NCBI GenBank assembly: GCA_963707125.1
Contig: CAVPOU010000004.1
Location: 372,001-436,000 of the forward strand
Length of the DNA: 64,000 bases
Source of the DNA: CAVPDE01 sp963707125
Lineage (GTDB): Bacteria; Desulfobacterota; DSM-4660; Desulfatiglandales; HGW-15
Direction of reading: 5' to 3'
Positions within the stretch are counted from its first letter, which is position 1; each line of letters opens with the position of its first letter. The notes below the pieces were generated by a model. The model had not been told where the DNA came from and ran no database searches. It saw only the letters and a list, made by a program, of their open reading frames with translations. The position numbers and the translations under genes were made by a program. Positions 59,914-64,000 of the stretch are shown in pieces.

Positions 59914-60378
59914 TCAGACACTGAATCTCACGCTTCCTGTGTAAATGGGTTTCTTGTCTTTGAGGAAGTTCAGAACCACTTCCCACTCACCTGGCATCAC
60001 GACGTTCACGGGGAGCAAGTAGTCTCCCTTTTTGTTCATCTTGAACAGTGTTTCTCCTGAACTATGAGCACCCTTCATCGAAGGCATATCCGCACTGCCT
60101 GTGATTTCCAGCGAAGTGTCCTGTTTGCCGTCTTTGGCAAAAACCTGAACCTTCATGATGATCGTGCCCATCTGGGGCTTTTTGTCAAAATCATAGGTAA
60201 AATAGCGCTCATCACCAATCCAGTATTTTTGCCCGGCTTTCAGCACAGGGCCCGTGCTTTTATCAGCACCAAGAACCTCAGAAGTCGAAAAAACACGGCA
60301 ATCCTGAAATGTTGAGCTCGAAATAGCCCATGAAGCGATCGCAATAACGCCTATCAGTTTGGTGATCTTGCCCAGCAT
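59914..60378 (-). CDS. YtkA/FixH-like domain exported protein
   Basis: A 154-aa protein with an N-terminal signal/anchor (MLGKITKLIGVIAIASWAISSS). The C-terminal half has the YtkA/FixH-like immunoglobulin fold pattern TSLEITGSADMPSMKGAHSS...DYLLPVNVVMPGEWEVVLNF, with the Met/His-containing loop MPSMKGAH that in relatives is linked to copper or heme-related handling. It lies upstream of the beta-barrel and ABC genes on the same strand. The function is inferred only from fold; no enzymatic motif is seen. Confidence 0.75.
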   Translation of the reverse strand: MLGKITKLIGVIAIASWAISSSTFQDCRVFSTSEVLGADKSTGPVLKAGQKYWIGDERYFTYDFDKKPQMGTIIMKVQVFAKDGKQDTSLEITGSADMPSMKGAHSSGETLFKMNKKGDYLLPVNVVMPGEWEVVLNFLKDKKPIYTGSVRFSV

Positions 60379-60465
60379 ATGCTTATCCTCTTCGTAAACA
60401 ATGGGTTCTAAAACGAATGAAACCTTACTGCTATGGTAGGAATATAGGAATTCAGCGAGTGGGTG

Positions 60466-60825
60466 TCAACCCTTCGGCTTCCCCGTGGTGTGAGGGAAAT
60501 CGTCCACTTCGGGAGTGGCGTTGGTAATTGTTCCGACAAGAGACGACTTGCCCGTATTCGGCGGACCGATGACCGCGATTTGGCCGGCTCCTTCCCTGTC
60601 GATGGAATAAGCCGTCTGGCTCCTCGCTCCTCCCTTTTTCTGCTGGCCCTCCAACTTGATTTTTGCGATTTTGCGACGGAGATCCGCCTTGAGCTTGTCC
60701 GTGCCCTTGTGCTTGGGCATGATGGCAAGCATTTCTTCGAGGGCTTCTATCTTCTCTTCCGGGGTTTTGCCATCCCGGAAGCGTTTTTCAGCCTCGAAAT
60801 ACATGGGGGGCAAGTTGGCCGGCAT
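60466..60825 (-). pseudogene. Truncated DRG/Obg-like GTPase (N-terminal third only)
   Basis: 119 aa matching the start of the DRG-type GTPase family: a helical N-terminal region MPANLPPMYFEAEKRFRDGKTPEEKIEALEEMLAIMPKHKGTDKL, then the P-loop IAVIGPPNTGKSSLVGTITNATPEVDDFP. Full-length relatives run to about 350 aa and continue with the G2-G5 motifs. Here the frame stops right after FPHTTGKPKG, and none of the three downstream frames resumes the family. This is therefore a real truncation rather than a simple frameshift. It is either a pseudogene or a nucleotide-binding stub. It is the first gene of the minus-strand envelope cluster. Confidence 0.72.
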
Positions 60826-60902
60826 AACCTCTTACTCCTTTTTGAAGCAAACCTCCGTGCCATTGCAATTTATCAAAAATCTTCTGGAGCTTCAAATTCG
60901 AA

Positions 60903-60995
60903 GGTCACTCCCGCCCTTCGACTTCGCTCAGGATAAACTCCGGCGGGAGTCCAGAAAGCCATTATAGAACTGGATTCCCGCCTTCGCGGGAATGA
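60903..60995. repeat. REP-like repeat, family C, with nested TTCGACTTCGCTCAGG unit
   Basis: GTCACTCCCGCC... and ...GGATTCCCGCCTTCGCGGGAATGACG, with the CCTTCGACTTCGCTCAGGATAAACTCC segment (as units CTTCGACTTCGCTCAGG) lodged in the left arm. The rest of the 297-bp gap 60826-61122 is AT-rich and empty. Confidence 0.72.
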
Positions 60996-61122
60996 CGCAA
61001 TCAGTAGCGTCAAGATACTTTTCGTCCGCCTTCAAGTGAGAATCACTTGATAAAAGACGTATATACGTTGTAAGAATCTGAAAGCATTTAAAGGTATTTG
61101 AGGCGGGGGCAACTGCGACAGC

Positions 61123-61956
61123 GTGAATATCCCGAAAAGAGCATTAGGCAAGACCGGTGCTGAAGTGACCATCCTCGGCCTTGGAGGAGAAGGTGTGCTT
61201 CGGACCTTTGGACATGAGCAGGAAGCTTATGGATTGATCAATCGCGCCATTGACCTTGGAATCAACTATTTCGAATCAGCTCGGGCTTACTCAGGAAGCG
61301 AGTCGTATTACGGCCTGGCCCTCAAAGAGAGAAGAAAAGACATATTTCTGACAAGCAAGTCCCACGCAAGAGACAAACAAGGAGCCTTCGCCCACCTCCA
61401 CGAGACCTTGACCAACATGAAAACGGATCACCTCGATCTCTGGCAGGTCCACGGTGTGAGGACTGACGAGGATGTGGAAGAGATCTTCGGGCCTCGCGGA
61501 GCCATGGAAGCATTCAGGGAGGCGAGAGATAAGGGGCTGGCAAGATTTATTGGCGTCACGGGCCACCATGATCCGCTGATTACGAAACGCTGCATTGAAA
61601 TGTTTGACTTCGACACGGTGCTCATGCCGGTCAACCCTGCTGAACCCTTCTACAAGAGTTACATAGACACAGTAATTCCGACGGCATCACAGAAAGGGAT
61701 GGGCATCATTGCCATGAAGGTCTACTTTCGCGGATTTGCGGCCAGGATTCCCGGGTTCATGGGCATGGAACCGTTTTTCCGGTTCGCGTTATCCCAGCCT
61801 GTGACGACCGCGGTAATCGGCTGCGACGATATACACCAGTTGGAAGAGAACGTAAGCTTCGCCGGCTCCTTCACTCCTATGCCACAGAAAGAGCAGACTG
61901 AGCTTTTGGAATTCGTTGCTCCTTATGCCCGGCAACTCATGTATTACAAACCGTAG
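61123..61956 (+). CDS. Aldo/keto reductase family protein
   Basis: NADPH-dependent TIM-barrel oxidoreductase, 277 aa. N-terminal LGKTGAEVTILGLGGEGVLRTFG and NYFESARAYSGSE carry the catalytic Tyr; Lys is in LTSKSH and His in LWQVHG. The usual Asp of the tetrad is replaced by Glu in NYFESA, which may alter activity. The start is GTG at 61123 with AGGCGGGGG about 12 nt upstream. There is no C-terminal 4Fe-4S domain as found in longer members. Single gene, flanked by repeats. Confidence 0.85.
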   Translation: MNIPKRALGKTGAEVTILGLGGEGVLRTFGHEQEAYGLINRAIDLGINYFESARAYSGSESYYGLALKERRKDIFLTSKSHARDKQGAFAHLHETLTNMKTDHLDLWQVHGVRTDEDVEEIFGPRGAMEAFREARDKGLARFIGVTGHHDPLITKRCIEMFDFDTVLMPVNPAEPFYKSYIDTVIPTASQKGMGIIAMKVYFRGFAARIPGFMGMEPFFRFALSQPVTTAVIGCDDIHQLEENVSFAGSFTPMPQKEQTELLEFVAPYARQLMYYKP

Positions 61957-61961
61957 AAGAG

Positions 61962-62220
61962 AGTGACGAGTAACAAGTGACGAGTGAGAAGAGAAATCTT
62001 TTCGTCATTCCGGTGAAAACCGGAATCCAGAAAAGATGTAACGCATTACGAAACCTGGACTCCGGCTTTCGCCGGAGTGACGCATCGGATCACGCAGCAA
62101 CCGTGTTTCGGGAACTGCTGTTGAAAATATGTTTACAAGGAAGATCGATAACTCAATAAAGAAAGAGATTCGGAGACTGTCTTCCAACTTGTCACTCGTC
62201 ACTCGTCACTTGTCACTGAG
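61962..62220. repeat. GTGACGAGTGACAAG repeats bracketing a family C REP
   Basis: GTGACGAGTAACAAGTGACGAG at 61963-61984 (unit GTGACGAGTAACAAG) and its inverse CTTGTCACTCGTCACTCGTC at 62187-62206 enclose a family C repeat, GTCATTCCGGTGAAAACCGG... to ...CTCCGGCTTTCGCCGGAGTGACG (62004-62082). The whole 270-bp gap is thus repeat-derived. Confidence 0.78.
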
Positions 62221-62226
62221 TTTATC

Positions 62227-63126
62227 ATGAAAGCCATGATCTTAGCAGCCGGATTTGGAACAAGACTTCGTCCACTCACGGAGACGAAGCCAAAGGCCCT
62301 CATACCTGTGGCCAATAAGCCGATCCTTGCAAGAAACATCGAATACCTGATCAGTCACGGCATTACGGAAATCATTGTCAATGCTCACCACCACTACACG
62401 CAGCTTGTGGATTATCTTAAAGACGGCGCCTCATTCGGCTTTAACATCAAGGTGAAGGTGGAACCGGAAATCCTCGGCACAGGAGGAGGCATAAAAAACA
62501 CTGAGGGGTTCTGGGACAAAGAGCCTTTCATTGTCATCAACAGCGACATTCTCACCGATATCAATCTTGTTGCTGTTTACCAGGTTCACCAAACCTCGGG
62601 AGCTCTTGCGACTCTGGTGCTTCATGACTGCGAGCCCTTCAACCAGATTCAGGTCGATGACCAATGGAACATCATGGACATTGCCAAAGATAACAGGCCA
62701 GGCAGGCTGGCCTTCACCGGAATTCATGTCATCAATCCCGAGGTCCTCTCACATATTCCTACAGGTGCATTCTCAGACATCATCGAGTGCTATCGCGGAT
62801 TGATCCGCGTCGGCAAACCGGTTCGAGCGTGCCTTGTCAGAGGCCATTACTGGCGGGACATTGGAAGCATTCAGAGTTACCTGGAGGCAAACCGTGAGCT
62901 TACAGGCAACAGCTTTGTGATTGGGCCCGGCTGTTCTGTTGACTCTTCAGTCAAGCTCATTGATTGGGGCGTGATCGGCCAAAACAGTCATCTTGGAAAA
63001 AACGTCGAGGTGCAGAGATCGGTCCTATGGGAAGGGGTCACCATTAAAGAAGGCATCAAGGTCATGGATGCCGTTGTGACCTCCGGCAGAGAAGTGGACC
63101 GCGACCTCCACGGCGAGGTTTTCTGA
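62227..63126 (+). CDS. Sugar-1-phosphate nucleotidyltransferase (mannose-1-P guanylyltransferase-like)
   Basis: NTP-transferase with a C-terminal left-handed beta-helix tail, 299 aa. N-terminal MILAAGFGTRLRPLTETKPKALIPV is the nucleotide-binding signature. Other blocks are NAHHHYTQLVDYL, EPEILGTGGGIKN, FIVINSDILTDIN and HYWRDIGSIQSYLEANRELTG, followed by hexapeptide-type residues (IGPGCSVDSSVKL, WGVIGQNSHLGKNVEV). It supplies an activated sugar for surface polysaccharide or glycan; sugar specificity is not readable. A direct start after the repeat; no strong ribosome binding site. Confidence 0.87.
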   Translation: MKAMILAAGFGTRLRPLTETKPKALIPVANKPILARNIEYLISHGITEIIVNAHHHYTQLVDYLKDGASFGFNIKVKVEPEILGTGGGIKNTEGFWDKEPFIVINSDILTDINLVAVYQVHQTSGALATLVLHDCEPFNQIQVDDQWNIMDIAKDNRPGRLAFTGIHVINPEVLSHIPTGAFSDIIECYRGLIRVGKPVRACLVRGHYWRDIGSIQSYLEANRELTGNSFVIGPGCSVDSSVKLIDWGVIGQNSHLGKNVEVQRSVLWEGVTIKEGIKVMDAVVTSGREVDRDLHGEVF

Positions 63127-63149
63127 AATCGCAAACCGCGCCAAAATCT

Positions 63150-63246
63150 CCCCTTGCCCCTCTTTACCAAAGAGGGGTAATCCCTCCCTTAGCTAAAGAG
63201 CCGGTCCTGAGCCTGTCGAAGGAGAGGTCAGGAGGGATTTACAGAG
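63150..63246. repeat. Short palindromic repeat with nested CCTGAGCCTGTCGAAGG unit
   Basis: AATCCCTCCCTTAGC on the left and GGAGGGATTTACAG on the right form the arms; CTGAGCCTGTCGAAGGAGA, also seen in other REP arms of the window as a nested unit, sits between. Gap between the nucleotidyltransferase and hppA. Confidence 0.6.
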
Positions 63247-63273
63247 AGGGTGCTGGCCTTGTGAGACCATCAT

Positions 63274-63309
63274 AAAAAAAGCCGGCCCTCTCTGCGAGGG
63301 CCGGCCTTT
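63274..63309 (-). terminator. Rho-independent (bidirectional) terminator of hppA
   Basis: Perfect 10-bp stem GCCGGCCCTC-TCTGC-GAGGGCCGGC (63281-63305). Reading the minus strand, seven T residues follow (plus-strand A-run 63274-63280). It lies about 20 nt beyond the hppA stop, and a weaker T-run on the plus side allows termination from both directions. Confidence 0.9.
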
Positions 63310-63327
63310 CTTGTTTGTTTGAATTGC

Positions 63328-64000
63328 TTAACCCCACATCTTGATCATAAGCGGGGCAAGAATCAGCGAAATCACGGACATCAACTTAATAAGGATGTTC
63401 ATCGTGGGTCCTGAGGTGTCCTTGAACGGGTCACCTACTGTATCCCCAATCACGGCCGCTTTGTGGTTGGCCGATCCCTTGCCGCCAAGATTGCCTTGTT
63501 CAATATATTTCTTGGCATTGTCCCAGGCGCCTCCTGCGTTCGCCATAAAGAGAGCCAGACACACGCCAACAACGTTGGCTCCGACCAGGAAACCGCCCAG
63601 GGCCTCCTTGCCAATGATAAACCCGACGGCCACTGGAGAAAGGATACCAAAAAGCCCCGGAGCGATCATATATCTGAGAGCCGCCTTGGTGGCAATATCA
63701 ACGCACTTGGCCGGCTCAGGTTCTCCGGTCCCTTCCATGAGTCCCTTGATTTCACGGAACTGCCTGCGAATCTCTTCCACAATGGCGAAGGCCGCCTTGC
63801 CCACCGCGGTCATGGTGAGCGAAGCGATCACAAAAGGAACAAGGGCTCCCAGAAACACACCGATGATGGTATAGGCGTCAGTGATGTCAATCCGGTCCAC
63901 CTTGGCAGACTGTGCATATGCCACGAACAGCGAGAGCGCTGTAAGAGCTGCAGATCCGATGGCGAATCCTTTGCCGATGGCTGCCGTAGTGTTGCCGAGA
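63328..64000 (-). CDS. hppA: Membrane-bound ion-pumping pyrophosphatase, C-terminal part (partial)
   Basis: C-terminal about 223 residues of an H+/Na+-translocating pyrophosphatase, running off the window edge. Multiple helices and the family blocks GNTTAAIGKGFAIGSAALTALSLF, FRE.K..TGEPEPAKCVDIATKAALRYM, GGAWDNAKKYIE and GDTVGDPFKDTSGPTMNILIKLM are intact. GNTTAA, with Ala where K+-independent enzymes have Lys, marks the K+-dependent subclass. It would recover energy from the PPi released by the AMP-forming ligases in this window. Whether Na+ or H+ is pumped depends on upstream residues outside the window. Confidence 0.93.
   Translation of the reverse strand, partial: LGNTTAAIGKGFAIGSAALTALSLFVAYAQSAKVDRIDITDAYTIIGVFLGALVPFVIASLTMTAVGKAAFAIVEEIRRQFREIKGLMEGTGEPEPAKCVDIATKAALRYMIAPGLFGILSPVAVGFIIGKEALGGFLVGANVVGVCLALFMANAGGAWDNAKKYIEQGNLGGKGSANHKAAVIGDTVGDPFKDTSGPTMNILIKLMSVISLILAPLMIKMWG

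Noticed and set aside
4832..62082. Regularly recurring palindromes considered as a dispersed CRISPR-like array
   Set aside because: Copies are scattered kilobases apart between genes, are palindromic REP-type units of several families, and have no regular spacers or cas genes.
1..64000. tRNA, rRNA, tmRNA or riboswitch genes
   Set aside because: No cloverleaf, GTTCGA-type T-arm context with matching acceptor stem, or rRNA-like stretch was recognised in the intergenic regions; a covariance-model scan could still find small RNAs.

Overview
The window reads as a chromosomal segment of a strictly anaerobic, Gram-negative member of the former Deltaproteobacteria (Desulfobacterota), either a sulfate reducer or a syntroph. 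This is an inference from gene content. The evidence is a lipid A / heptose core set (lpxC, lpxK, an lpxL-like gene, waaF, gmhB), two-subunit glycyl-tRNA synthetase, formate-tetrahydrofolate ligase, an aldehyde ferredoxin oxidoreductase with its own MoaD-like partner, glutaconyl-CoA-decarboxylase-type carboxyltransferases, benzoyl-CoA-reductase/2-hydroxyacyl-CoA-dehydratase subunits and a membrane pyrophosphatase. No rRNA, tRNA, CRISPR array, prophage or transposase gene was recognised.

Layout. 1-7.8 kb: a branched-chain-amino-acid-type (Liv) importer with an acyl-CoA ligase embedded in it, closing with a LEA14-like lipoprotein and a strong terminator. 7.8-23 kb: housekeeping genes (recO, glyQS, mltA, lpxC, a DUF4390 protein, an NtrY-type kinase, ywbE, then lpxK-lpxL-waaF-gmhB-Trm112/YcaR). 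23-34 kb: an acyl-CoA / dicarboxylate block with a FabD-like transacylase, two HMG-CoA-lyase-family enzymes, GcdA, a long crotonase-family protein, an XRE-cupin regulator facing them, a MatB-like ligase and a second carboxyltransferase. 34-46 kb: an FAD/Fe-S 2-hydroxyacid-dehydrogenase-like protein, a CoA ligase, a thiolase, and four genes with the subunit composition of an ATP-dependent (class I, Bzd-like) benzoyl-CoA reductase. 46-54.8 kb, minus strand: fhs, AOR with MoaD, and a GntR-controlled two-gene flavin/Fe-S dehydrogenase. 55-61 kb, minus strand: a hydrolase and an uncharacterised envelope cluster (ABC ATPase and permease, two exported proteins, a beta-barrel) plus a truncated GTPase. 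61-64 kb: aldo/keto reductase, sugar nucleotidyltransferase and the 3' end of hppA.

How it may fit together (inference): aromatic or organic acids are imported by the Liv system and activated by AMP-forming ligases. They are reduced or dehydrated by the radical enzyme, cleaved by thiolase/crotonase/carboxyltransferase steps to acetyl-CoA, and further oxidised through the C1 pathway represented by fhs. Low-potential electrons could pass through AOR and Fe-S flavoproteins, and pyrophosphate from the ligases could be used by the membrane pyrophosphatase.

Two non-coding themes stand out. Gaps between genes are packed with several families of palindromic REP-like repeats, some of which supply gene ends or ribosome binding sites. 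Two roughly 290-300 bp long-inverted-repeat elements with GTAAC...GTTAC ends and 8-10 bp target duplications bracket the FAD/Fe-S oxidoreductase gene, and one has split a small reading frame. Five otherwise well-conserved genes (858 ligase, livH, mltA, the MatB-like ligase, fhs) each carry one single-base frameshift, which looks more like sequence error than decay.
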